In this document: piece by piece, positions 30,056 through 39,186 of the stretch
Position numbering within the stretch: position 1 is the stretch's first letter
Layout: the number at the start of each line of letters is the position of its first letter
Assembly: GCF_000210075.1 (NCBI RefSeq)
Contig: NC_021017.1
Coordinates: 278,604 to 342,603, forward strand
Length of the DNA: 64,000 bases
Direction of reading: 5' to 3'
DNA from: Bacteroides xylanisolvens XB1A
Lineage (GTDB): Bacteria > Bacteroidota > Bacteroidia > Bacteroidales > Bacteroidaceae
The notes under the pieces: model-generated
What the model was told of the DNA's origin: nothing
Seen by the model: the letters and a program-made list of their open reading frames with translations, nothing else
Database searches by the model: none
Translations under genes and position numbers: made by a program

Positions 30056-30090
30056 ATTCCAAGGATTAATAACAATATTTTTTGATTCGG

Positions 30091-30130
30091 TATCCCATTT
30101 TTAAGATAAGCCTTAAAAATGGGATATTTG
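30091..30130 (+). terminator. Terminator of the ATP synthase operon
   Basis: TATCCCATTTTTAAG (30091-30105) with its exact complement at 30112-30126 and a T-containing tail. Confidence 0.8.
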
Positions 30131-30134
30131 TATA

Positions 30135-30142
30135 TATATTTG
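30135..30142 (+). promoter_or_regulatory. -7 box for the LruC-domain gene
   Basis: TATATTTG matches TAnnTTTG about 67 bases before the ATG; no -33 box is visible. Weak call in an AT-rich stretch. Confidence 0.35.
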
Positions 30143-30208
30143 TGGCATAATTAGGCTTGATTATGGGTTTATGCCTAGACAAAACAAACTTAAAAATATA
30201 TATAGATT

Positions 30209-32152
30209 ATGAGAATTAAGCATTTATTGAACTTTTTCGTTGCAACGGTATTTATCGGTGTGGCAGTAGGATGTGCAGAAAAGGATTTGTATGATCCTAA
30301 TTATGGGAAAGAACCTGTAAAAGGTCCTGAAGAATATTTTGGATTCGAAACACGTGGAGATGTGTCGCTTGATGTGAATTATGCATTACCCGGATTTGCG
30401 GCTCTTATTGAAGTCTATGACATTGATCCGATGGAAATTGTGGATAATACACCTGTAAAAAAACAAGGAGTGGAAGCTTTATTCAAGATTTACACAGATG
30501 AAAGCGGAAAGTTTAATGGAAAGATGAATATTCCTACTTCTGTAAAATCGATATACCTATATACGGAAAGTTGGGGATTACCAAGGTGTATGCCATTGGA
30601 AATAAAGGATGGTATGGTTAGTTTTGATATGTCAAATATAGGAGCTTCTACTGTAAAAGCAAAAAATAATACACGGTCTTATGGTTTTCAAGGGACGGTT
30701 CCTTATGTCTTGAATGGAAATAATAAACTGTATTCCTTATGTAAATGGGGAGAGGGAGGAAGTCTTGACAGTAAATATATGTCATTTGAAGAGAACGTTG
30801 GTGATGAAACGGTTGGAAGTTTGACGCAACGTTTGAAGAATTTCTTTAATCCTGATGGAATAGCGAATGTTGATAATATGAATTTAGTCACCCAATCCAG
30901 AACTACAAATATTACGGTAACACAAGATGGGACTGCATTGGATGTTATTTTCCTGAATCGGGATGCCATGTATAATAATTCGTTCGGGTATTATTATTAT
31001 AAAACATCTAAGGAACCTGATATGCGCGGAATGTCAGATATGAAGAAGTATATCATATTTCCAAATGTTTCTTTCTCTGTATATGGAGGTCAGTTGCCTA
31101 TTTTGAAATGTGGCAGTAAAGTACGTTTGCTCTATTTTGATGAACAAGGTAATGCTAAAGAGGAATTTCCAGCCGGTTATACGGTAGGATGGTTTATGTA
31201 TGCTGATGGATATAATCAGAGTGAGAATGAAATTGATATAACAAAACAAGTTGCATCAGGTTTCTCTAATTTATTAGCTTCTAATCAGGTGTTGGGACAG
31301 CAGCGACAGAATTTTGTATCTGTAAAGGACGAGACAAGCGGCAAGGTTATTATCGGAGTAGAAGATGGGGCAAATAATAGTTATTGTGATCTTTTATTCT
31401 ATGTAAATGCATCAAAAACTATTGAGGAACCCAATGACAGACCTGTTATAACTCCGGATGATGGAAATGAACCAGAAAAACCGGATGTAACTGAAACGAA
31501 GACCGGTACATTAGCTTTTGAAGATATATGGCCTGGCGGTGGAGATTATGATATGAATGACGTAATCGTAGAATATAATCGTGCCGTATCTTTTGATAAA
31601 AAGAACCAGGTAACTAAAATTGTAGATACATTTACTCCTGTACATGATGGTGCAGTGTTTGCGAATGCTTTTGCTTATCAGGTAGATAAGGGACAATTCG
31701 GTAAAATGACTTTTTCCGCTACTACGGAAGGGATACATACGGAATCTGCAACATCTTCTATTATTGTTTGTCCGAATGTGAAGCAAGCTATTCAAAAGGT
31801 ATATACTATAACCCGTGAATTTACAGGCGGTTCTTTCAATAAGAAAGATTTAAAGTCATATAATCCTTATATCATAGTGAAGTATGCCGAAGGGCAAAAA
31901 GGTCGTACAGAAGTGCATCTGCCTAAGCATGAGGCAACATCTCTTGCGGACTTGTCTTTAGCAGGTACTCAAAAGGATGCTTATTACATAGATAAAGAAG
32001 GAGCTTATCCGTTTGCTATTGATATTCCTATCTTGAACTTTATTTCAGTAACTGAAAAAAAGAGTATTGATACCGAATATCCTAACTTTAAAGCTTGGGC
32101 AGATTCTAAAGGAGAAAAATATACGGATTGGTATAACAATCATGTAAATTAA
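30209..32152 (+). CDS. LruC/DUF4842-domain lipoprotein
   Basis: A 647-residue lipoprotein: signal peptide with lipobox AVGC (Cys 22), then an acidic Asp/Pro-rich start. The C-terminal third carries the LruC (DUF4842) signature FEDIWPGGGDYDMNDVIVEY (about residues 436-456), an Asp-rich, calcium-binding-like motif. LruC-domain proteins are surface lipoproteins in Leptospira and Bacteroidetes; their function is poorly known. Base composition is lower in GC than that of the ATP synthase genes before it. It is a single gene with a terminator on each side. Confidence 0.87.
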   Translation: MRIKHLLNFFVATVFIGVAVGCAEKDLYDPNYGKEPVKGPEEYFGFETRGDVSLDVNYALPGFAALIEVYDIDPMEIVDNTPVKKQGVEALFKIYTDESGKFNGKMNIPTSVKSIYLYTESWGLPRCMPLEIKDGMVSFDMSNIGASTVKAKNNTRSYGFQGTVPYVLNGNNKLYSLCKWGEGGSLDSKYMSFEENVGDETVGSLTQRLKNFFNPDGIANVDNMNLVTQSRTTNITVTQDGTALDVIFLNRDAMYNNSFGYYYYKTSKEPDMRGMSDMKKYIIFPNVSFSVYGGQLPILKCGSKVRLLYFDEQGNAKEEFPAGYTVGWFMYADGYNQSENEIDITKQVASGFSNLLASNQVLGQQRQNFVSVKDETSGKVIIGVEDGANNSYCDLLFYVNASKTIEEPNDRPVITPDDGNEPEKPDVTETKTGTLAFEDIWPGGGDYDMNDVIVEYNRAVSFDKKNQVTKIVDTFTPVHDGAVFANAFAYQVDKGQFGKMTFSATTEGIHTESATSSIIVCPNVKQAIQKVYTITREFTGGSFNKKDLKSYNPYIIVKYAEGQKGRTEVHLPKHEATSLADLSLAGTQKDAYYIDKEGAYPFAIDIPILNFISVTEKKSIDTEYPNFKAWADSKGEKYTDWYNNHVN

Positions 32153-32198
32153 CTCTCAAAGCATATAACACAACATTTGGTGTTTTTATTGTTCTCTC

Positions 32199-32240
32199 GT
32201 CCCGGTCGTTATTTAATGAAAACGACCGGGACTTTCTTTT
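32199..32240 (+). terminator. Terminator after the LruC-domain gene
   Basis: GTCCCGGTCGTT (32199-32210) with its exact complement at 32221-32232, followed by a T-rich tail. Confidence 0.9.
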
Positions 32241-32285
32241 ATCCGATTGCTTCTCATCTCTACCAGAAAAAGTTTGCTACTTTTA

Positions 32286-32317
32286 TTTCAATCTCTATAT
32301 AGTTTTCTGTACCTTTG
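32286..32317 (+). promoter_or_regulatory. Promoter of the helicase gene
   Basis: TTTC (32286-32289), 20-nt spacer, TACCTTTG (32310-32317); 20 bases before the ATG at 32338. Confidence 0.6.
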
Positions 32318-32337
32318 CACAAAACAATATAACTTTC

Positions 32338-34965
32338 ATGGAAAATAACCCGGAACTGCAGCTAGCTTGGCAGTTCATAGAAAATACAGGCACACATTTA
32401 TTTCTTACCGGAAAAGCCGGAACCGGAAAAACGACATTTCTTAGACGATTGAAAGAACATACGCCCAAACGCATGGTCGTATTGGCTCCGACAGGGATTG
32501 CAGCTATCAATGCGGGAGGAGTAACGATTCATTCTTTCTTTCAGTTGTCTTTTGCCCCTTTCGTGCCGGAAACTACCTTTAATTCTTCCCAAACGCATTA
32601 CCGTTACAGTAAAGAAAAGCGGAACATAATTCGTAGTATGGATTTGCTCGTTATTGATGAGATCAGTATGGTGCGTGCCGATTTGTTGGATGCGGTGGAT
32701 GCAACTTTGCGGCGGTATCGCGATAGAGAGAAACCATTTGGCGGGGTGCAGCTGTTGATGATTGGAGATTTGCAGCAATTGGCTCCCGTCGTGAAAGATA
32801 ATGAGTGGGAACTGTTGAGGAAGCATTACGAAACCCCTTATTTCTTTGCGAGCCATGCGTTGAAAGAAACGGTATATATGACCATTGAGCTTAAAAAAGT
32901 CTACCGGCAGAGTGACACATTCTTCCTGTCTTTATTAAATAAAATCCGGGAAAATAAGGCTGATGATGAAGTGTTGAATGAACTGAACCGTCGTTATCAG
33001 CCTGGTTTCCAGCCACAAAAAGAAGAAGGATATATTCGGCTGACGACACATAATTATCAGGCACAGAAAGTAAATGACCGTGAACTGGCATCTTTATCCG
33101 GCAAGGCGTATCATTTTCGTGCCGAGATAGAAGGAGACTTCCCCGAATATTCGTACCCTGCGGATGAACTCCTGACAATAAAGGAAGGGGCACAAATTAT
33201 GTTCCTGAAGAATGATCCATCGTCCGAGAAACGATATTATAACGGTATGATTGGTGAGGTGGTCACTGTTAATGATGCAGGCATTATCGTGCGGGGGAAG
33301 GGGAATAAATCAGAATTTCAGTTGTTGCCGGAAGAGTGGGGAAATTATAAGTACGTGCTGAATGAGGAAACAAAGGAAATCACGGAAGTGATAGAAGGAA
33401 CGTTCCGTCAATATCCTATCCGTCTGGCATGGGCTATTACGATACATAAAAGTCAGGGGTTGACGTTTGAGCGTGCCATTATTGATGCGCGTAACTCTTT
33501 TGCGCACGGACAGACTTATGTAGCGTTGAGCCGTTGCAAGACTTTGGAAGGGATGGTGTTGGAGTCTCCTTTGCGGAGGGAAGCCATTATTAGTGATGCT
33601 ACGGTGGATAATTTCACCAAAGCGGTAGAGCAGAATAAGCCGGGCAGTCAGCAGTTGAACGATATGCAAAAGGCGTATTTCTTTGATTTGTTGAGTGATT
33701 TGTTTAATTTCTATTCGATCGATCAGGCTTATAAACGATTGCTTCGTTTGATAGATGAAGATTTGTATAAGCTCTTTCCGAAGCAGTTGGCAGAATATAA
33801 GGCATTGGAACCTCGCATCAAAGAGAAAATAGTGGAAGTGTCCCAGCGTTTTCGTAACCAGTATACCCGGTTGATACATGAGAGTGAAGACTATGCGACG
33901 AATCAGGAGTTACAGGAGCGGATTCGTTCCGGGGCCAGATATTTTCATAAAGAGTTGGCGCCGGTTCGGGCTTTGTATAATAAGACTAATATGCCTCTTG
34001 ATAATAAAGAGTTGAGAAAGCTGTTGGCGGAACGTATGCAGGCGTTGGATGATGCGTTGTGGATTAAAGAGTCTTTGTTGGAGGCTGTGTCTGCAAGAGA
34101 GAGATTCGCTATTACGGATTATTTGAAGTTGAAGGCTAAAGTAATGTTGAGTCTTGAGGATGATTCTTCTTCTTCCGGTTCTTCGAAAGCGTTGAAAGAA
34201 AAGAAAGAGCGGAAGGAACGGAAAGAGCGTACACGTAGCGGTGCTGAAAAGGTGAAAGTGGAAGTGCCTACGGATATTTTGCATCCGGAGCTTTATCGCG
34301 CCCTGTCTGAATGGAGGACAGCCAAAACACGTGAGGTGAATCTTCCTGCGTATGTTATTATGCAGCAGAAAGCGTTGATGGGAATTGTGAATCTGCTACC
34401 GGATAATCCAAGAGCTCTGGAAGCGATACCCTATTTCGGAGCAAAAGGGGTGGAAAGGTATGGACTTGAAATATTAGGCATTGTCCGTAAGTATATGGCG
34501 GAAAATCAATTGGAAAGACCGGAAATAATGGATATGCTCATCTCTGATAATAGGGAAGCCGCAAGCCGACGGGAAGAGCTGAAGCAACGGAAAGAAGAAC
34601 AGAAGCAACGGAAAGAGGAAGAAAAACAGAAGAAGGAAGCAGAGAAACAGAAAAAAGAAGCGGAGAAGGAGAAGAAAAAAGATACAAAATTAGTCAGCTA
34701 TGAAATGTTCTGCCAGGGAATGAGCATAGATGAAATAGCCAAAGCTCGCGAATTGGTATCGGGAACCATTGCCGGTCATTTGGAATATTATGTCCGTTTA
34801 GGAAAGATTAAAGTGGAGAAAGTAGTGAAAGCTGAAAATCTGGCGAAGATTCGTAAGCATCTGGAAGAACATGAATACATGGGAATATTTGCCATTAAGG
34901 CAGCATTAGGAGACGATGTCTCCTATGCTGATATAAAGTTTGTATTGGCTGTTTCCGGGCATTAA
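32338..34965 (+). CDS. Pif1-like DNA helicase with HRDC and helix-turn-helix tail
   Basis: An 875-residue superfamily 1B helicase. Walker A is GKAGTGKTTFL, with APTGIAAINAGG (motif Ia), VIDEISMV (motif II, DEIS), GDLQQLAPV (motif III) and a C-terminal WAITIHKSQGLTF plus VALSRCKTLEG (motifs V/VI), in the Pif1/RecD order. After about residue 640 comes a Lys/Glu-rich linker, an HRDC-like helical domain (LYRALSEWRTAKTREVN onward), a second long charged coiled segment, and a C-terminal winged-helix-like unit (MFCQGMSIDEIAKARELVSG). The tail resembles that of RecQ-type proteins. Expected role: unwinding of recombination or replication intermediates. Confidence 0.9.
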   Translation: MENNPELQLAWQFIENTGTHLFLTGKAGTGKTTFLRRLKEHTPKRMVVLAPTGIAAINAGGVTIHSFFQLSFAPFVPETTFNSSQTHYRYSKEKRNIIRSMDLLVIDEISMVRADLLDAVDATLRRYRDREKPFGGVQLLMIGDLQQLAPVVKDNEWELLRKHYETPYFFASHALKETVYMTIELKKVYRQSDTFFLSLLNKIRENKADDEVLNELNRRYQPGFQPQKEEGYIRLTTHNYQAQKVNDRELASLSGKAYHFRAEIEGDFPEYSYPADELLTIKEGAQIMFLKNDPSSEKRYYNGMIGEVVTVNDAGIIVRGKGNKSEFQLLPEEWGNYKYVLNEETKEITEVIEGTFRQYPIRLAWAITIHKSQGLTFERAIIDARNSFAHGQTYVALSRCKTLEGMVLESPLRREAIISDATVDNFTKAVEQNKPGSQQLNDMQKAYFFDLLSDLFNFYSIDQAYKRLLRLIDEDLYKLFPKQLAEYKALEPRIKEKIVEVSQRFRNQYTRLIHESEDYATNQELQERIRSGARYFHKELAPVRALYNKTNMPLDNKELRKLLAERMQALDDALWIKESLLEAVSARERFAITDYLKLKAKVMLSLEDDSSSSGSSKALKEKKERKERKERTRSGAEKVKVEVPTDILHPELYRALSEWRTAKTREVNLPAYVIMQQKALMGIVNLLPDNPRALEAIPYFGAKGVERYGLEILGIVRKYMAENQLERPEIMDMLISDNREAASRREELKQRKEEQKQRKEEEKQKKEAEKQKKEAEKEKKKDTKLVSYEMFCQGMSIDEIAKARELVSGTIAGHLEYYVRLGKIKVEKVVKAENLAKIRKHLEEHEYMGIFAIKAALGDDVSYADIKFVLAVSGH

Positions 34966-35060
34966 CTAATTATCTCTGGACCTAGCCCCAAACATAAAAA
35001 TATCTCTGTCTTTCGTTCACAATGCTCATTCTTGCTCTTGTCAAACCATCGCAAGCAATA

Positions 35061-35681
35061 TCAGAGATTACAGAAAAATGAAACGAAAACAGGAACACTG
35101 ATATCAATCAGAATACCGTGTAAGATAGCGATGGGAATCATTTCTTTTCCCGAATATCTGCTGATGGAGGGCAGGAGTACATCCATCGAATTGACTCCTG
35201 CCGCTGAAATAGGAGCCAGTTTCCCGAAATACTTCTTGATGATTGGAGTACCGAGAAGTGCCATCATCTCACGGAAAATATTAGTCAACAGTGCGATAGT
35301 TCCTAATTCCGTAGCCAGTTGCAGCCCGATAGAAGGCTCTTTGAACTGGGTGATAAGGATAGAAGAGAGCGAATAGTATGCGAATCCGCTTCCCACTGCC
35401 ATACAGTCGAACACGCTCCACTGGCGCAATAGCAGGCTTGCTAAAGCAGAAAACAGCAACGTACCGATAATCGTTCCCAACGGAATCAACAGCATTTTAG
35501 GATGCAAATGTGAAACAATCGCTTTCAGGTTCTTATTAGAACCGATACTGATTCCCACTTGCAGCATTAACGCATAAAGTATATACATTGAAACTGTGTG
35601 CGTATCAAACTGGAACTTGTTGAAAGCTCCCATGACACAACCTACACAAAAGAATAATATAACGATCAAACTTCCTTTCAT
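35061..35681 (-). CDS. lysO: LysO family transporter, C-terminal part
   Basis: A 206-residue membrane protein with about six helices of the LysO (DUF340) family, which exports lysine in E. coli (YbjE). Conserved features include QVGISIGSN near the start, GSGFAYYSLSSILITQ and a C-terminal GVNSMDVLLPSI segment. The N-terminal family domain is encoded separately by the gene just upstream (35748-36023) with a 66-base gap; split LysO pairs are usual in Bacteroides. Lysine as substrate is by family only. Confidence 0.85.
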   Translation of the reverse strand: MKGSLIVILFFCVGCVMGAFNKFQFDTHTVSMYILYALMLQVGISIGSNKNLKAIVSHLHPKMLLIPLGTIIGTLLFSALASLLLRQWSVFDCMAVGSGFAYYSLSSILITQFKEPSIGLQLATELGTIALLTNIFREMMALLGTPIIKKYFGKLAPISAAGVNSMDVLLPSISRYSGKEMIPIAILHGILIDISVPVFVSFFCNL

Positions 35682-35747
35682 TGTTCACCTCCTTCTTGAA
35701 TAAACGCGTCTTTTTTCCTCTTAAAAGAAATCAGACTCCTTTTTTTA

Positions 35748-36023
35748 TTATTCGCCTCCTTTTCTAAAAAACAATTGCAGTACCAAACGGGCAGCGATCA
35801 GGCTTCCCAATACACCGGACACGGCAAGAACAATTGCCTGCCATCCGAATTTACCGAGATTGTTTACAATCAGGCTATTAGAACCGATAGACACACCGAG
35901 AATGAAGAGCAACAAGAATATTGTAAGAGAAATTGTCTTTTCTGTCTTTTGCAAGATACTCCAGTTACGCAATACATAACCGATGCCGATTCCTAAAAAC
36001 ATAGTAGATATAATAGAGAACAT
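35748..36023 (-). CDS. LysO family transporter, N-terminal part
   Basis: A 91-residue three-helix membrane protein (MFSIISTMFLGIGIGYVLRN start, later LLFILGVSIGSN), matching the first domain of LysO. The ATG at 36023 is chosen because the 20 codons before it, up to 36083, have leader-like rather than protein-like composition. It is translated first on the transcript with the larger LysO part. A leader of about 285 nt with alternative pairings lies upstream, which suggests control before translation. Confidence 0.8.
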   Translation of the reverse strand: MFSIISTMFLGIGIGYVLRNWSILQKTEKTISLTIFLLLFILGVSIGSNSLIVNNLGKFGWQAIVLAVSGVLGSLIAARLVLQLFFRKGGE

Positions 36024-36307
36024 AATGTATATATTTTTGGTTAGGTTAAACTGATTATTGACAACGCACAAGAGAATTTTCAAAGAAGATGATACATCTG
36101 CTTGAAAATCGGAAAGGAATACTGCTGTGAATAGTGAAACAAGTCAGCAGATAGTTCCTGTTAAGAAATAATAGGGTAATTTAGATGAATCCACTGAACC
36201 AATGTACATGCACGCAGCAAGACTTACAGAAAGTCGGTATTCCTGCAAGAAAAAGATTAGCGTTATGTAGTTGTAATGTTTGATTCATCATTGGTCTTTT
36301 TTGATTT
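36024..36307 (-). promoter_or_regulatory. Long structured 5' leader of the lysO pair (candidate cis-regulator)
   Basis: Leader RNA of about 285 nt between the promoter at 36313 and the lysO ATG. On the transcript, CCAATG (36294-36289) can pair with CATTGG (36204-36199), and the overlapping GATGAATC (36289-36282) can pair with GATTCATC (36191-36184). The order makes the two helices mutually exclusive. A further hairpin is GGAACTATCTGCTG (36158-36145) with CAGCAGTATTCC (36127-36116). A 35-codon open frame (36288 to 36181) lies within; it is not lysine-rich. I do not recognise a known riboswitch class, and the lysine riboswitch core is not apparent. Confidence 0.5.
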
Positions 36308-36312
36308 TGGTG

Positions 36313-36343
36313 CAAAGATAATAACTTATTGCATATTTTCAAA
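36313..36343 (-). promoter_or_regulatory. Promoter of the lysO transcript
   Basis: Reverse strand TTTG (36343-36340), exactly 19 nt, then TATCTTTG (36320-36313): a full match to the Bacteroides consensus. Start site expected near 36307. Confidence 0.8.
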
Positions 36344-36358
36344 ATAAATATGCAATAA
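36326..36358. promoter_or_regulatory. Palindromic operator over the lysO -33 box
   Basis: Perfect 13-bp arms, TTATTGCATATTT (36326-36338) and its complement (36346-36358), around 7 bp. It covers the -33 element, so a protein bound here would block RNA polymerase. The regulator is not identifiable from this window. Confidence 0.6.
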
Positions 36359-36592
36359 ATGAAGCGAAAGAATTATTCGGAATGAAATAGATTGTTGTAA
36401 AAAGTAGTATTGTTTCCAATTCTACCACTGTCTTCAATTTGGGCACTATCCCGTATTTTGTGTAAATAGCCACTGTTCATCATTTGGGGACTCTCTTATT
36501 ATATAAATAGAAACCACAGAATTCCTCTTGTAGTTTTCTGCTTACGTAAAATGATGGATAATCCTTGAATAATTGATAATCTGTCCTCTTCC

Positions 36593-37525
36593 TTATAAAT
36601 GTTCCCAGTTCGCAAGAGCTTCTTTAAGCTTCTGTGGCTCGTATCCAAGCATTGTTCGTGCTTTATCGATACTCATTCCACTAAAACGGGGACGGGGAGT
36701 GGTTTCATTCATTTCCTCTGTCGTGACAGGATGGATAAGAGAGTGATCCAGTCCCATATAATCTGCTACCTGATAAGCAATCTCCGCAATGCTCATGCAC
36801 TCAACGCCACAAATGTGAAAGATACCGTTCGTTGGATGTGCTATCAAACGCTGTACACCATCCGATACGTCTCCAACATAAGTCGGTGTCCGCCATTGAT
36901 CGGATACGACACGGATTTCTTGTCCGGCTTTCAAACGGTTCATTACCAACTGGACGATATTACCGTGTTGTCCCGGCAGCGCTCTGCCATAAACGATTGC
37001 TACACGGACAATAGCATAACTGCTGCAAGTTTCTGCCACTTTCTCTTCTCCTTTCCACTTGGTATATCCGTAATAGTTGACGGGAGCGGGGATGTCTTCT
37101 TCTGTGTACAACGGTCCGGCATCTTCATTTATCTTTTCATCGAAAACAAACATCTTTCCATCGAAAACAAAGTCCGTCGATAGATGAATGAACCGGCTTT
37201 TATATTCTTCGCAAAAAACAGCCAGTTGGCTCACTGCGGTCACATTGGTAAGATAAGCCTCTTCATGATGCGTCTCGCAATAATCCGGCACGGACAGGGC
37301 GGAACAATTAATGACCACATCAGGCTGAACCTCCTCAAAAAGACACTTAATGTCCGCTTCATTCCGTATATCTGTTTCAATGAAACGATATTTCCCTACA
37401 TCATTCGGAGAAATATCCGGATGCAGAGAGCACCCCGTTACCTTATATTGTGCATGAACAGACAAATCATTCAATATTTGGCGTCCGGTGAATCCATTGG
37501 CGCCGATAATCAATATCTTCTTCAT
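36593..37525 (-). CDS. SDR family NAD(P)-dependent oxidoreductase, RmlD-like
   Basis: A 310-residue Rossmann-fold enzyme with the nucleotide-binding loop GANGFTGRQI at the N-terminus and the catalytic YGYTKWKGE (Tyr-x-x-x-Lys). Its overall layout matches RmlD (dTDP-4-dehydrorhamnose reductase), but it is distant from the rmlD of the capsule locus at 60036. Its neighbours give no pathway. It could reduce a different nucleotide sugar or another metabolite. Confidence 0.87.
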   Translation of the reverse strand: MKKILIIGANGFTGRQILNDLSVHAQYKVTGCSLHPDISPNDVGKYRFIETDIRNEADIKCLFEEVQPDVVINCSALSVPDYCETHHEEAYLTNVTAVSQLAVFCEEYKSRFIHLSTDFVFDGKMFVFDEKINEDAGPLYTEEDIPAPVNYYGYTKWKGEEKVAETCSSYAIVRVAIVYGRALPGQHGNIVQLVMNRLKAGQEIRVVSDQWRTPTYVGDVSDGVQRLIAHPTNGIFHICGVECMSIAEIAYQVADYMGLDHSLIHPVTTEEMNETTPRPRFSGMSIDKARTMLGYEPQKLKEALANWEHL

Positions 37526-37732
37526 TAGGTTCTATTTATATATAGTGTTATAGATATCAAGGCGCCATATCCGGACTTTTTGATGATACAATCATTGCGG
37601 AGACACGACTTTTTTTGCACATATTTCTACAAAAATAGAAAATAATATCCATTGCGCAAATAGATTTCGTACTTCCCATCTTACTTTGCTCCCGATAACG
37701 AGATTTATATGAATGGATAAAAGAAAAGAAGT

Positions 37733-38902
37733 ATGGAAAAAGTAATTATGGGAACACGTTTGCCCGCTAAGCTTTGGTTGAATGAAGTAGAAGACTCTTG
37801 TATGTCGCAGATTATGGATTTAACTTCACTTCCTTTTGCGTTTAAACATATCGCCATCATGCCTGATGCCCATGCGGGAAAAGGAATGCCAATTGGCGGT
37901 GTGTTGGCTACGAAGGGTGTGATTGTTCCCAATGCTGTGGGAGTGGATATCGGTTGTGGAATGTGTGCGATTAAGACCAATCGAAAAGCGGATGATTTTA
38001 GTTATACGGATTTGACTTCCATCATGTCGAAGATTCGTGCGGCCATTCCCTTGGGATTCGATCATCATACTAAAAAGCAAGATCAGGAGTTACTTCCACA
38101 AGGATTCGACCTTGAGGAGATGCCTATATTGAAGAATCAGTACGAGGCTTGTTTGAAGCAGATAGGAACCTTGGGAGGAGGAAACCACTTTATTGAGATT
38201 CAGAAAGATACCGAAACGTCTGATGTGTGGGTGATGATTCACTCCGGAAGCCGTAACATTGGTTTGAAGGTTGCCAATCACTATAATAAGATTGCGCAAT
38301 ATTGGAATGAGAAATGGTATTCTGAAATGGTATCGGGACTGGCTTACCTGCCAATGGAGACGCAGATGGCAAAGGATTATTTCCGTGAAATGAACTACTG
38401 TGTGGCCTTTGCCTTTGCTAACCGTCAGTTGATGATGACCCGTATTTGTGAAGCCATCCAGGCTGTGAAACCTGAAACGGACTTTGAGCCTATGATTAAT
38501 ATTGCCCACAACTATGCAGCCTGGGAGAACCATTTCGATCAGGATGTGATTGTGCACCGAAAAGGAGCTACGCGTGCCTATGAAGGTGAGATTGGTATTA
38601 TCCCCGGATCTATGGGTACTAAATCCTATATCGTTGAAGGACTGGGTAATCCGGAGAGCTTCAAAAGCTGTTCGCATGGTGCCGGCCGATTGATGGGACG
38701 AAAGGATGCCTGTCGCCGTTTGTCACTGGATGAAGAGAAAGAGCGAATGAACCAGCAAGGAATCATTCACGGACTCCGTTCGCAGGATGAACTGGATGAA
38801 GCGCCGGGAGCTTATAAAGATATTGCGCAAGTGATAGCGAATGAGCGGGATTTGGTGAAGCCGTTGGTGGAACTTGCTCCAATGGCAGTTATTAAAGGGT
38901 GA
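37733..38902 (+). CDS. rtcB: RtcB family RNA ligase
   Basis: A 389-residue RtcB protein that in the family joins RNA 3'-phosphate to 5'-hydroxyl ends using GTP and manganese. Metal and nucleotide motifs are all present: DAHAGKGMPIGGVLA, VGVDIGCGMCAI, LGGGNHFIEI, HSGSRNIG and the guanylylated histidine in CSHGAGRLMGR. It is shorter than E. coli RtcB (408) but complete. No RNA cyclase (RtcA) or RtcR is adjacent. Role would be RNA repair or tRNA mending. Confidence 0.95.
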   Translation: MEKVIMGTRLPAKLWLNEVEDSCMSQIMDLTSLPFAFKHIAIMPDAHAGKGMPIGGVLATKGVIVPNAVGVDIGCGMCAIKTNRKADDFSYTDLTSIMSKIRAAIPLGFDHHTKKQDQELLPQGFDLEEMPILKNQYEACLKQIGTLGGGNHFIEIQKDTETSDVWVMIHSGSRNIGLKVANHYNKIAQYWNEKWYSEMVSGLAYLPMETQMAKDYFREMNYCVAFAFANRQLMMTRICEAIQAVKPETDFEPMINIAHNYAAWENHFDQDVIVHRKGATRAYEGEIGIIPGSMGTKSYIVEGLGNPESFKSCSHGAGRLMGRKDACRRLSLDEEKERMNQQGIIHGLRSQDELDEAPGAYKDIAQVIANERDLVKPLVELAPMAVIKG

Positions 38903-38954
38903 TTGACAGATGTACCAAGAAGAGGAAAGCAAAGGCAATTTGGAGTATAGGTAT

Positions 38955-39018
38955 AAAAAAAGGAGCAACGCCTTGCTCCAACCTTTGTTAACCTTAAATC
39001 TAATACTATGAAAAACAC
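38955..39018 (-). ncRNA. Predicted small RNA, copy 1
   Basis: Stand-alone transcription unit of about 60-65 nt read leftward: a perfect promoter (39023-39053), a short AT-rich body, and an intrinsic terminator GGAGCAA-GGCG-TTGCTCC followed by seven T (hairpin 38962-38979, tail to 38955). No gene lies downstream in that direction, since rtcB is convergent. The body is the exact antisense of a sequence that looks like a translation start region (TTAACCTTAAATCTAATACT then ATGAAAAAC). It could therefore pair with mRNAs that begin like this. Multi-copy paralogous sRNAs are reported in B. thetaiotaomicron; membership is unverified. Confidence 0.7.
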
Positions 39019-39022
39019 ATTG

Positions 39023-39053
39023 CAAAGATACGGACTATTGCGAAACTAGCAAA
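39023..39053 (-). promoter_or_regulatory. Promoter of small RNA copy 1
   Basis: Reverse strand TTTG (39053-39050), 19-nt spacer, TATCTTTG (39030-39023). Full consensus match, conserved in copy 2 although the spacer differs. Confidence 0.8.
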
Positions 39054-39186
39054 TAATCCAAGAAAAAAAGTATGTTTTATAACATTGATTAAGAATTTGT
39101 ATTCTCGAATCTATTTTTATTAAGAGATTTGACTGATCACAGACAAGAGTAAAGCCTCCATTATCGTACTATTTCTTTTAGTAGCC

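Larger units (their letters stand above)
38953..39097 (-). repeat. 145-bp direct repeat carrying a small-RNA gene, copy 1
   Basis: Matches 40666-40810 over 145 bases without gaps; I count six differences, all upstream of the putative transcript. The two copies flank the peptidase gene 39187-40431. Confidence 0.85.

Noticed and set aside
36181..36288. 35-codon frame in the lysO leader as a lysine attenuator peptide
   Set aside because: It contains a single Lys, so classic lysine attenuation is unlikely; described only as part of the leader.
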